Below are positions 1-5,830 of a stretch of DNA of 8,136 nt, one piece after another. Source of the stretch: Candidatus Omnitrophota bacterium (lineage in GTDB: Bacteria; Hinthialibacterota; Hinthialibacteria; Hinthialibacterales; JAKPRU01); the NCBI GenBank assembly GCA_029557025.1, contig JAKPRU010000725.1:1-8136 (forward strand), in the 5' to 3' direction. Within the stretch, counting starts at the first letter, position 1, and every line of letters begins with the position of its first letter. The notes beneath the pieces were generated by a model. It was given only the letters and a program-made list of their open reading frames with translations, had not been told where the DNA came from and ran no database searches. A program made the translations under genes and the position numbers.

Positions 1-211
1 CGACCCGTTGCCGACTCTTCAGTATTCCCAGTGCGGTAAGACGGCTGACGGCCTCACGAACAATCGTCCGCGAGACCCAGTATCGTTTTGCAGCCTGTTC
101 CAGGGTCATAAATCGCTCCCCTTCTTCCAGCCCTGAGGCCACTATCTGCGTACACATCTCGTCCGCAATTCGTTTTGCCAAAGTCTCTTTACTTAAACGC
201 TCTCGTGTCAT
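1..211 (-). CDS. GntR-family transcriptional regulator, N-terminal part (truncated by window edge)
   Basis: The reverse strand reads 70 codons from an ATG at 209-211 and is still open at base 1, so only the N-terminus is present. The visible part is a GntR-type winged helix-turn-helix: a first helix beginning LAKRIADEMCTQIV (residues 11-24), then GLEEGERF (27-34) before the second helix, and the recognition-helix region WVSRTIVREAVSRLTALGIL (45-64), which matches the family pattern VSRTxVREALxxLxxxGL. The C-terminal ligand domain (FCD, UTRA or other) lies outside the window, so the subfamily is undecided, although the pattern leans towards FadR/FCD type. The start is supported by AGGAGA at 219-224, seven bases upstream, and by a promoter-like sequence at 249-277. 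The gene is divergent from the sialidase-like gene and is a plausible regulator of it. That is inferred from position only. Confidence 0.88.
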   Translation of the reverse strand, partial: MTRERLSKETLAKRIADEMCTQIVASGLEEGERFMTLEQAAKRYWVSRTIVREAVSRLTALGILKSRQRV

Positions 212-241
212 CGGATTCTCTCCTGACCTGAATCATCATAC

Positions 242-268
242 GATTCATATCATAATACATATAGAATC
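242..268. promoter_or_regulatory. Imperfect palindrome, candidate operator
   Basis: GATTC-ATAT at 242-250 is mirrored by ATATA-GAATC at 259-268, with a one-base bulge between the arms, in an AT-rich stretch. It overlaps the -10 of the regulator promoter. GntR-family proteins bind short palindromes as dimers, so this is a reasonable autoregulatory site. The sequence alone does not prove binding. Confidence 0.35.
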
Positions 269-277
269 TCTTGACAA
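249..277 (-). promoter_or_regulatory. Promoter for the GntR-type regulator gene
   Basis: On the minus strand, TTGTCA (272-277) and TATGAT (249-254) are separated by exactly 17 bases. Each hexamer is one base from the sigma-70 consensus. The -10 element lies 37 bases upstream of the regulator ATG. An imperfect palindrome (242-268) covers the -10, which would suit autoregulation. Transcription has not been shown. Confidence 0.55.
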
Positions 278-300
278 GCCTTCCATAGTTCGATTAAGGT

Positions 301-325
301 GACATTTATTCATCATTTTAATGTC
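301..325. promoter_or_regulatory. Inverted repeat, candidate operator of the sialidase-like gene
   Basis: GACATT (301-306) and AATGTC (320-325) form a perfect 6-base inverted repeat with 13 bases between the arms. It covers the -35 position expected for the TATAAT at 340-345, where a bound repressor would block transcription of the sialidase-like gene. It differs in sequence from the palindrome at 242-268, so one protein may not bind both. Confidence 0.3.
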
Positions 326-345
326 GCCATTTTTCGCAGTATAAT
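317..345 (+). promoter_or_regulatory. Promoter candidate for the sialidase-like gene
   Basis: A perfect TATAAT at 340-345 sits 42 bases upstream of the ATG at 388. The hexamer 17 bases further upstream (TTTAAT, 317-322) matches the -35 consensus at only three of six positions. Such a promoter would be weak or activator-dependent. A perfect TTGACA also occurs at 271-276 but has no good -10 at the right distance on this strand. Its complement serves better as the -35 of the divergent promoter. Confidence 0.4.
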
Positions 346-376
346 TTGCTCACAATTCCATCTATCCGACGAAGTG

Positions 377-381
377 AGGAG
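377..381 (+). promoter_or_regulatory. Ribosome binding site fixing the sialidase-like gene start
   Basis: AGGAG lies six bases before the ATG at 388. No comparable site precedes the upstream in-frame TTG at 346, and the -10 element TATAAT (340-345) abuts that TTG. The start at 388 is therefore strongly preferred. Confidence 0.75.
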
Positions 382-387
382 CATAAA

Positions 388-1581
388 ATGCAAAAAAACT
401 GGTTCATGTTGTCACTCCTGTTTACCGCTGTTGAATTCGTTTGGGCAGAACCGTTCTATCAGGAACAACTGATCTTTCCTTTGCAGGAGAAACACGTTCA
501 TTCCAGCTGTATCGTGGAGTGTCCGAACGGAGACCTGCTGGTTTGCTGGTTCCACGGGTCCGGCGAGCGGCAGGCATCGGATGTGCTGGTTCAGGGTTCC
601 TGGCTGAAAAAGGGCAAGCAGGAATGGAGTCCGGTTTTCCTGATGGCCGATACGCCGGAGTTTCCCGACTGCAACCCGGTCCTGTTTATCGACTCGAATA
701 AGGATTTATGGCTGTTCTGGATTGCTGTGCTTGCGGAACGATGGGAGGACTCTATGTTGAGATACCGCAAAGCCTCCGACTACCAGGGCGATGGCGCACC
801 GAATTGGTCCTGGCAGGATGATATCATTCTGAAGCCGGGTGAGGAGTTTGTGGAATCGCTTGCCCGTGGGTACGAGAAGATCGCGGCGGACAATCCCGGG
901 TTCGGCACGGATTTCGGCGGGCTTGCGACATGCCCCATGGAGAGTCTGCTGGAAGCCGCGCGAAACATGAGTAACCGCCAGCGGGGATGGATGACACGGA
1001 CCCACGCGCTGGTACTCCCCAGCGGGCGGATTCTGTTGCCGCTGTACTCCGATGGATTCTATGTCGGTCTGATGGCGATCTCCGATAACCAGGGCAAAAC
1101 CTGGCGTGCGAGTTCGCCGATTGTGGGAGCGTGCCTGAACCAGCCGAGTGTTGTCCGTAAGCAGGATGGCACGCTCGTGGCCTACATGCGGGCCGAGGGC
1201 GACTATAAGAAACGTATCATGCGTAGCGACTCCACCGATGACGGCGAAACCTGGTCACCCGCAATCGCCACGGATATGCCGAATCCCAATGCCAGCATCG
1301 AGGCAGTCGCCTTGCAGGATGGCCGCTGGGTTATGGCCTATAACGACTGCGAGAACGAACGAGATACACTCGCCTTGGCAATGTCTGACGATGAGGGAGA
1401 AAACTGGAAATGGATGCGGCATCTCGAACGCACCACCGGCGGCGCATTCCATTATCCCTCTATCATTCAGACCCGCGACGGCCGGATTCACGTGACCTAT
1501 ACTTATCACCCGGGGCCGAACGCAGGCAGGTCGATCGAACACGTGACCCTGGATGCGGAGTGGATTATCAAGGGTGACTGA
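388..1581 (+). CDS. Secreted sialidase-fold (BNR/Asp-box) family protein
   Basis: A 397-residue exported protein of the predicted-neuraminidase type (BNR_2 / COG4692-like, six-bladed beta-propeller). The ATG at 388 was chosen because AGGAG at 377-381 sits six bases upstream. A TTG at 346 would add 14 residues ahead of the signal peptide. Residues 1-20 form a signal peptide with probable cleavage after VWA (20), so it acts in the periplasm or outside the cell. Three Asp-boxes (S-x-D-x-G-x-x-W type) are visible: SDNQGKTW (232-239), STDDGETW (282-289) and SDDEGENW (333-340). Other conserved-looking blocks are HVHSSCIVECPNGDLLVCWF (36-55), GSGERQASD (57-65) and QPSVVRKQDGTLVAYMR (252-268). I see no classical FRIP motif, and many members of this superfamily do not act on sialic acid, so the substrate is unknown. 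The divergent GntR-type gene suggests induction by a glycan-derived ligand. Confidence 0.85.
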   Translation: MQKNWFMLSLLFTAVEFVWAEPFYQEQLIFPLQEKHVHSSCIVECPNGDLLVCWFHGSGERQASDVLVQGSWLKKGKQEWSPVFLMADTPEFPDCNPVLFIDSNKDLWLFWIAVLAERWEDSMLRYRKASDYQGDGAPNWSWQDDIILKPGEEFVESLARGYEKIAADNPGFGTDFGGLATCPMESLLEAARNMSNRQRGWMTRTHALVLPSGRILLPLYSDGFYVGLMAISDNQGKTWRASSPIVGACLNQPSVVRKQDGTLVAYMRAEGDYKKRIMRSDSTDDGETWSPAIATDMPNPNASIEAVALQDGRWVMAYNDCENERDTLALAMSDDEGENWKWMRHLERTTGGAFHYPSIIQTRDGRIHVTYTYHPGPNAGRSIEHVTLDAEWIIKGD

Positions 1582-1587
1582 CGATCG

Positions 1588-1620
1588 GTTCGGAATGCCC
1601 CCGAGGCGGGCAGGCCGAAC
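1588..1620. terminator. Hairpin just after the sialidase-like gene, weak terminator candidate
   Basis: GTTCGG (1588-1593) pairs with CCGAAC (1615-1620), and TGCCC (1596-1600) pairs with GGGCA (1608-1612) across a 2x2 AA/GG mismatch, leaving a seven-base loop. The hairpin begins seven bases after the stop codon, where an intrinsic terminator would be expected. There is no T-run on either side, so it is not a standard intrinsic terminator. It could instead be a 3'-end-protecting or Rho-associated structure. The bases from here to about 1674 contain nothing else I can name. Confidence 0.3.
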
Positions 1621-1674
1621 ATACAAATCTCCGTAAATCCAAACGAGTGTCAGAAAGCTATGGAACTTGTGCGA

Positions 1675-2000
1675 GTGTCCCGTCCCGGAAATATGTTCAC
1701 AAAGTCTCTCGATTTTATCAAGGATGCAATTGGCCGTCGCGGTCCACGTGAACGGATAACTTTTTGAATTGCCGGTCTGCACAGAATGATCGATTTTCTC
1801 GACGAGCGGGTTCACGCTCCGACACTCAACGGCAAGAGAGGCTGCGTCCTCTCCAAGGCTTGGATTTGGCTCTTCTCGTCTACGCATAACATCAGGGCGT
1901 TGTCCGGAGGATTCAGGTACAGTCCCACAATGTCGCGAACCTTTTCGACAAATAACGGATCAGTGGACAAGTTGAAACAATTGATTCGGTGCGGATGCTT
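1675..2000 (-). pseudogene. IS630-family transposase remnant (5'-truncated, internal deletion, frameshift)
   Basis: Two pieces of an IS630-type DDE transposase are recognisable on the minus strand. The first (about 1997 down to 1827) reads LSTDPLFVEKVRDIVGLYL, then NPPDNALMLCVDEKSQIQAL and ERTQPLLPL, and carries the first catalytic Asp (CVDEKS). It ends in a TGA a few codons later. The second piece (about 1818 down to 1675), in another frame, reads SVNPLVEKIDHSVQTGN, then PFTWTATANCILDKIERLC and EHISGTGH, the usual C-terminus of the family. The roughly 100 residues between them, including the DNYxTH and NxxExxF blocks with the second Asp and the Glu, are missing. The N-terminal helix-turn-helix part is also missing. 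The remnant cannot be an active transposase. It starts within about 25 bases of the permease stop codon and fills most of the gap between the two convergent units. Confidence 0.85.
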
Positions 2001-2017
2001 ATTCCTATCGCACAGCA

Positions 2018-3283
2018 TCATTCGTGCCGCAATGCGACAATCGGGTCGAGGTTGGATGCGCGGACAGCGGGATAGAGGCCGAAAATAATCCCGACCCCCA
2101 TGCTGATCCCCAGAGAGAGAACCAGGCTGTACGCATTCACAACGGTCGGCATCCCCGCGAGGAAAGTAATCATCCAGGGGATCAACAATCCGATGCCGAT
2201 TCCGATCAGGCCGCCGGTAGTCGAAAGAACAACGGTTTCAATCAGGAATTGAAGAACAATCTGTCTTTTTTTTGCTCCAATGGCGCGTCGAATGCCGATT
2301 TCCCGGGTACGCTCGGTAACGGAGGCCAGCATGATGTTCATAATGCCGATTCCGCCGACCAGCAGGCTGATCCCGGCAATGGATCCCAGGACAATGTTAA
2401 AGGTCCGTTTGGTGGCCTCGGCCTGGCGAAGCAGGGTTAACGGAACGCTGACCCGGTAGTCTTCTTTTTTATGGAAGCGTTTCAGCATGGCCAGGATACC
2501 CGCCGCGGTCGGTTCGACCTGATCGATGGACTTCACTTCTACAATGATTTGGTGCAGTTCCACCTTTTCCCGCGTTTCGGAACCGGCGACATTCTTCACA
2601 AAGTAATCTCCGAATCGCTCACGCGCCACATTGATCGGAATATAGGCGTCGATTTCCTGGTCCGGCGTCTGGATATCTCCCCCGATGCTGCCGGCATTTT
2701 GCACGATTCCGATCACCTCGAAATACTCACTTCCAAGGCGCAGGGTCTGACCGATGGTGTTCTCTCCGGCAAGCAGTGTTCTCACCCCATGTTCCGTTAA
2801 CACGACTACATTACCGTGAGCCTCGAAATCACGTGGAAGAAGCACACGCCCGCTTATAATGGGACGCTGGACCAAGTCGAACCATTTCGGAGTTGTTCCC
2901 ACCACGCGCAATTCCATGGATCGTTCACCCAATCGGGCCTGTTTACGAATCTCTTTAACCGGGACGGTATTCTTTACACTGGGAAAACTCTCGGCAATTC
3001 GACGTTCATCCTCATAGAGCAATCCATAGACACTCATGCGGATGCGGACATTCGTGGCCGACTCCTCTTCGATGGACTTTGCGGAGGAGATCAGGATGTT
3101 CTGGCTGCCCAGTTTTCGAATCCGTTCCAACGCTTCCTGGCTGGCTCCCTCGCCGACGGCTAGCATGGCGATCACGCTTCCCACGCCAAACACCACGCCA
3201 AGCATAGTCAAAAACGAGCGGAGTTTATGCAGAAGAAGATTATTGATTCCGAGACGAATTTCCCGCACGTATTTGCTCAACAT
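2018..3283 (-). CDS. MacB-type ABC transporter permease (FtsX superfamily)
   Basis: A 421-residue inner-membrane permease subunit of a MacB/LolCDE-like transporter, without a fused ATPase domain. One N-terminal membrane segment (about 23-45, LTMLGVVFGVGSVIAMLAVG) is followed by a large periplasmic core domain (about 46-290). Three C-terminal membrane segments follow (about 296-319, 345-374 and 383-404). Family marks are the coupling region SVTERTREIGIRRAIGA (321-337) and the closing YPAVRASNLDPIVALRH (404-420). MacB proteins do not carry substrate across the membrane. They transmit ATP-driven movement to the adaptor and TolC duct to expel periplasmic cargo (established for E. coli MacB, extrapolated here). 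The start ATG overlaps the ATPase stop by seven bases (ATGTTGA), and a run of seven Gs sits seven bases upstream as a possible ribosome site. It is the last gene of the operon; the IS630 remnant follows directly. Confidence 0.93.
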   Translation of the reverse strand: MLSKYVREIRLGINNLLLHKLRSFLTMLGVVFGVGSVIAMLAVGEGASQEALERIRKLGSQNILISSAKSIEEESATNVRIRMSVYGLLYEDERRIAESFPSVKNTVPVKEIRKQARLGERSMELRVVGTTPKWFDLVQRPIISGRVLLPRDFEAHGNVVVLTEHGVRTLLAGENTIGQTLRLGSEYFEVIGIVQNAGSIGGDIQTPDQEIDAYIPINVARERFGDYFVKNVAGSETREKVELHQIIVEVKSIDQVEPTAAGILAMLKRFHKKEDYRVSVPLTLLRQAEATKRTFNIVLGSIAGISLLVGGIGIMNIMLASVTERTREIGIRRAIGAKKRQIVLQFLIETVVLSTTGGLIGIGIGLLIPWMITFLAGMPTVVNAYSLVLSLGISMGVGIIFGLYPAVRASNLDPIVALRHE

Positions 3284-3990
3284 GACAAAGCCCCCCCTTC
3301 GATCCGTTCAATCATTCCATCTTTCATGTAAAGACGATGGGAGGCATATTCGGCCAGGGTTCGCTCATGGGTGACCATGATAATGGTCTTGCCCTGCCGG
3401 TTGAGGTCGATCAACATCCCCATAATTTCCTTGCCGGTAGCCGAATCGAGATTCCCCGTCGGTTCGTCAGCCAGCAGGATGGACGGATTATTGGCGAGCG
3501 CACGAGCGATGGCGACGCGTTGCTGCTGACCGCCGGATAATTCCATCGGTCTGTGGCGCAGGCGTTCCTCCAGCCCGACTTTTCTTGCGAGATCCCGGGC
3601 GCGTTCCGCGCTCTCGGCGGCATTCCATCCCAGGTAATACAAAGGTAGTTGAATGTTCTCCTCGACCGTGGATTGCGGAAGCAGATTAAAACTCTGAAAG
3701 ATGAATCCGAGGTGTCGCAGACGCATGTCGCTTAATCGGTCGTCATCCAGGGTGCTGACATCATGGCCGCTTAACAGGTAACGTCCCTTGGACGGACGGT
3801 CGAGACATCCCAGAAGGTTGAGCAAGGTACTTTTCCCGGAACCGCTGGGACCGAGTATGGCCCAAAAGCTACCGGTCTGGAAGGAGATTGTTATGCCGGC
3901 AAGCGCTTTGACTACCTGTGACCCCATGTGGTAGTCCTTGTGGACATCTTCCAGCTGTGCGGCAATGCCATTGGAGGATAAGGAACTCAT
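3277..3990 (-). CDS. ABC transporter ATP-binding protein (MacB/LolD family)
   Basis: A 237-residue nucleotide-binding subunit with every expected motif. These are Walker A GPSGSGKST (47-55), Q-loop Gln99 in FIFQSFNLLP, signature LSGGQQQR (151-158), Walker B ILLADE (171-176) with catalytic Glu176, D-loop NLD (180-182) and H-loop His208 in MVTHE. Length and the TVEENIQLPL segment (108-117) are typical of the MacB/LolD group, whose ATPases pair with FtsX-type permeases. It should dimerise at the cytoplasmic face and energise the permease encoded next to it. The start lies four bases after the adaptor stop codon. AGGGAG (4001-4006), inside the adaptor's last codons, is the likely ribosome site at ten bases. 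Its 3' end contains a G7 run (3291-3297) and overlaps the permease start. In E. coli MacB the ATPase and permease are one chain; here they are split. Confidence 0.95.
   Translation of the reverse strand: MSSLSSNGIAAQLEDVHKDYHMGSQVVKALAGITISFQTGSFWAILGPSGSGKSTLLNLLGCLDRPSKGRYLLSGHDVSTLDDDRLSDMRLRHLGFIFQSFNLLPQSTVEENIQLPLYYLGWNAAESAERARDLARKVGLEERLRHRPMELSGGQQQRVAIARALANNPSILLADEPTGNLDSATGKEIMGMLIDLNRQGKTIIMVTHERTLAEYASHRLYMKDGMIERIEGGALSC
3291..3297 (-). repeat. Run of seven Gs at the ATPase/permease junction
   Basis: Seven consecutive Gs on the coding strand encode the Gly-Gly near the ATPase C-terminus and stop seven bases before the permease ATG. The run may act as a G-rich ribosome site for the permease. 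It is also a possible slippage site: a -1 shift here would read GFVMLSK and continue in the permease frame. Confidence 0.45.
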
Positions 3991-3994
3991 TGTT

Positions 3995-5830
3995 TTATTG
4001 CTCCCTGCGGGGACCGCCTTCCCCGGGTGATTGCTCCCGATTCTGCCGGAACTGTCGTCGCATAGCCTCTCGTTCTTCCGGAGACATATTCTGGAAACGT
4101 TGCCGCATCTGTTCCCGCTGTTCGGGAGTCATGTTCTCCCGGTTCCGCCGCCCTTCGCCGGGCCGTCCTTCCTGTGGGGCGTTCTCCATATCGGCAGCGG
4201 GTTGTTCCGACTGCGGACCGGAAGGCGGTCCAATTTCTCCACGAGGTGGAGACTGGGAGGCGGCCGCCGGATTCTGATTACTTTCGTTAAGAATCTTTGG
4301 AATGTCGGTCGCATCTTTGAATCGCTCCTCGTCGGATACCTCCGCCGAAGAAAGAGGTGGTGTCAGCAATACCCGCTCGCCTTTTTTGAGGCCGCTCTTG
4401 ATTTGTGCAAGGCGGTTGTTGTCCAGTCCCAGATCGACCGCGCGAGGTTCCCAACCGGTTCCGTTTGCCACGAATACGGTCGGTTTATCGCCCACGCGCA
4501 ACACGGCCTGAAGCGGTATATACGTAGCATCCGGGAAATAATCGGCAATGATCTCTGCCTGGCACCCCATTCCGCTCCGCAATTCGTTCCCGTTTCCGTC
4601 GATGCTGATTTGCGTATCGTAGACCTTCAGATCGGGATTCATAAACATGCTTTGTGCGTTCGGCAACGGGGCAATCGAAATCACTTTCCCGGTGAATACA
4701 GCGCCGGGAAGTGCGTCCACCGTAATCCGAACCGGCAGTCCAATACGGATTTTCTCCAAACTGGACTCCGGAACTTTTACCTCCGCGATGTAAGACGAGG
4801 TTGTCGGCAGGTGAATGAGTTCCTGCCGTTCACGAACCTGTTGTCCCTCTTGGAGCGGTTCGTTGTTCCCGCGAAAGTTCATTTGAACGCTGGTTGCGTA
4901 AACAACCAGGCCGTCCATGGGCGCATGAATCTTAGCCTTTGCGATCTGATCTTCGATTTTTGCCAATTTGCTCTTCTGCTGATTGAACTCAGACAACTTT
5001 GCCTGCAAGTCGGCGGAAGCCTGTACAATGTTGGCATTGGCTTGACGCTCTGTCCGATCCAGAGCCATTTTTGCCTGTTCGACATCGCTGGTCAGCTGAG
5101 CAATTTGCCGCTTGTAAGTATATTTCTCTAACAGCTCCGAATCCGCTTTTGCCAATTCGAGTTGAATTTCAGCCCGGGTCGCCGCCAGTTTGTCATTATC
5201 CAGTTCGGTCTGCGAAAGGTACTTCTCTTTGAACAGGATTTCCGACCACTTCACTTTGTCTTTGGCCAGGCTCAGTTCTTCTTCCCTCTGCTTAATCATA
5301 GCGAGCGCTTCATTTTTCAGTTTCGGGAACTCCCCTTCCTGGTATTTTTTCAGATCCTGGACGGCAAAATCATAAGTCAATTTGGCCTTGTCGATGTCAC
5401 TTTTCGCTTGGCTTTCGACAATGGCCAGATTCTCCCGCGCGTTGATATAAGCCGCTTCGGCATTCTGGACCTTGATCTGTTGTTCCACTTTCTGGTCAAC
5501 CAGTGCGCTCGCGTCCAATTCCACCAAGAGGTCTCCTTTTTTGACCCGTGTGCCTTCGGGAACCAGGTACAGAATGGTGCTGGCCCCTTCCAGTTCGCTC
5601 TTGATGATGACTTTTTCACGGGCTTGAATGGTTCCCGACACCGCCACGCTGATGGTCAGCGGCCCCTGCTGCACTTCGTACACCGGCTGATTGAGCAACG
5701 GATCTTTACCGAACCGATTCCCCATGGTTGCGTAGCTGATACCGGCCGCCGCCACTATGCAGACCAGCACGAGCCACACGGCAGGTCGTGAGAAGAATCG
5801 GGGGTTGGATTGACTCATATCGGCGCTCAT
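3995..5830 (-). CDS. MacA/HlyD-family periplasmic adaptor with repeat-bearing C-terminal tail
   Basis: A 611-residue membrane-fusion (adaptor) protein linking the inner-membrane ATPase/permease to the TolC-like duct. The start at 5830 is chosen because AAGGAG (5839-5844) lies eight bases upstream. An ATG at 5863 lacks such a site and would overlap the preceding gene further. There is an N-terminal membrane anchor (about 17-36). The first half of the lipoyl domain follows (about 63-112, with VPEGTRVKKGDLLVELD at 90-106). A long predicted coiled-coil hairpin comes next (about 113-296), and the second lipoyl half begins at IHAPMDGLVV (301-310). Beta-barrel and membrane-proximal regions follow to about 495 (VPESSLEKIRIGLPVRITVD at 353-372). 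Residues 500-611 are a Pro/Glu/Arg/Gln-rich tail not normally part of MacA (about 370 residues in E. coli). The tail ends with two 15-residue repeats. The long hairpin also adds length. The start overlaps the tolC-like stop by one base (TAATG). Confidence 0.92.
   Translation of the reverse strand: MSADMSQSNPRFFSRPAVWLVLVCIVAAAGISYATMGNRFGKDPLLNQPVYEVQQGPLTISVAVSGTIQAREKVIIKSELEGASTILYLVPEGTRVKKGDLLVELDASALVDQKVEQQIKVQNAEAAYINARENLAIVESQAKSDIDKAKLTYDFAVQDLKKYQEGEFPKLKNEALAMIKQREEELSLAKDKVKWSEILFKEKYLSQTELDNDKLAATRAEIQLELAKADSELLEKYTYKRQIAQLTSDVEQAKMALDRTERQANANIVQASADLQAKLSEFNQQKSKLAKIEDQIAKAKIHAPMDGLVVYATSVQMNFRGNNEPLQEGQQVRERQELIHLPTTSSYIAEVKVPESSLEKIRIGLPVRITVDALPGAVFTGKVISIAPLPNAQSMFMNPDLKVYDTQISIDGNGNELRSGMGCQAEIIADYFPDATYIPLQAVLRVGDKPTVFVANGTGWEPRAVDLGLDNNRLAQIKSGLKKGERVLLTPPLSSAEVSDEERFKDATDIPKILNESNQNPAAASQSPPRGEIGPPSGPQSEQPAADMENAPQEGRPGEGRRNRENMTPEQREQMRQRFQNMSPEEREAMRRQFRQNREQSPGEGGPRREQ
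4046..4135 (-). repeat. Two 15-residue tandem repeats in the adaptor tail
   Basis: Residues 566-580 (NMTPEQREQMRQRFQ) and 581-595 (NMSPEEREAMRRQFR) are consecutive copies of the pattern N-M-[TS]-P-E-x-R-E-x-M-R-x-x-F. Each looks like a capped amphipathic charged helix, resembling the LTxxQ/SPEER-type repeats of Spy/CpxP and DUF3106-like periplasmic proteins. The resemblance is by pattern only. Given the N-terminal anchor, the tail should lie in the periplasm. Confidence 0.7.

Noticed and set aside
346..387. TTG start at 346 giving a longer sialidase-like protein
   Set aside because: It lacks a ribosome site, abuts the TATAAT element and would put 14 extra residues before a normal signal peptide. 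The ATG at 388 has AGGAG at ideal spacing.
1255..1887. Minus-strand frame of 210 codons overlapping the sialidase-like gene end
   Set aside because: Only its first part (down to about 1675) matches a transposase C-terminus. The rest runs antisense through the sialidase-like gene and is read-through of a pseudogene that has lost its stop.
4031..5131. Long plus-strand open frame (366 codons) opposite the adaptor gene, with another at 5162-5791
   Set aside because: They run antisense to a clear adaptor gene with full domain structure, and their translations show no family features. They are frame shadows.
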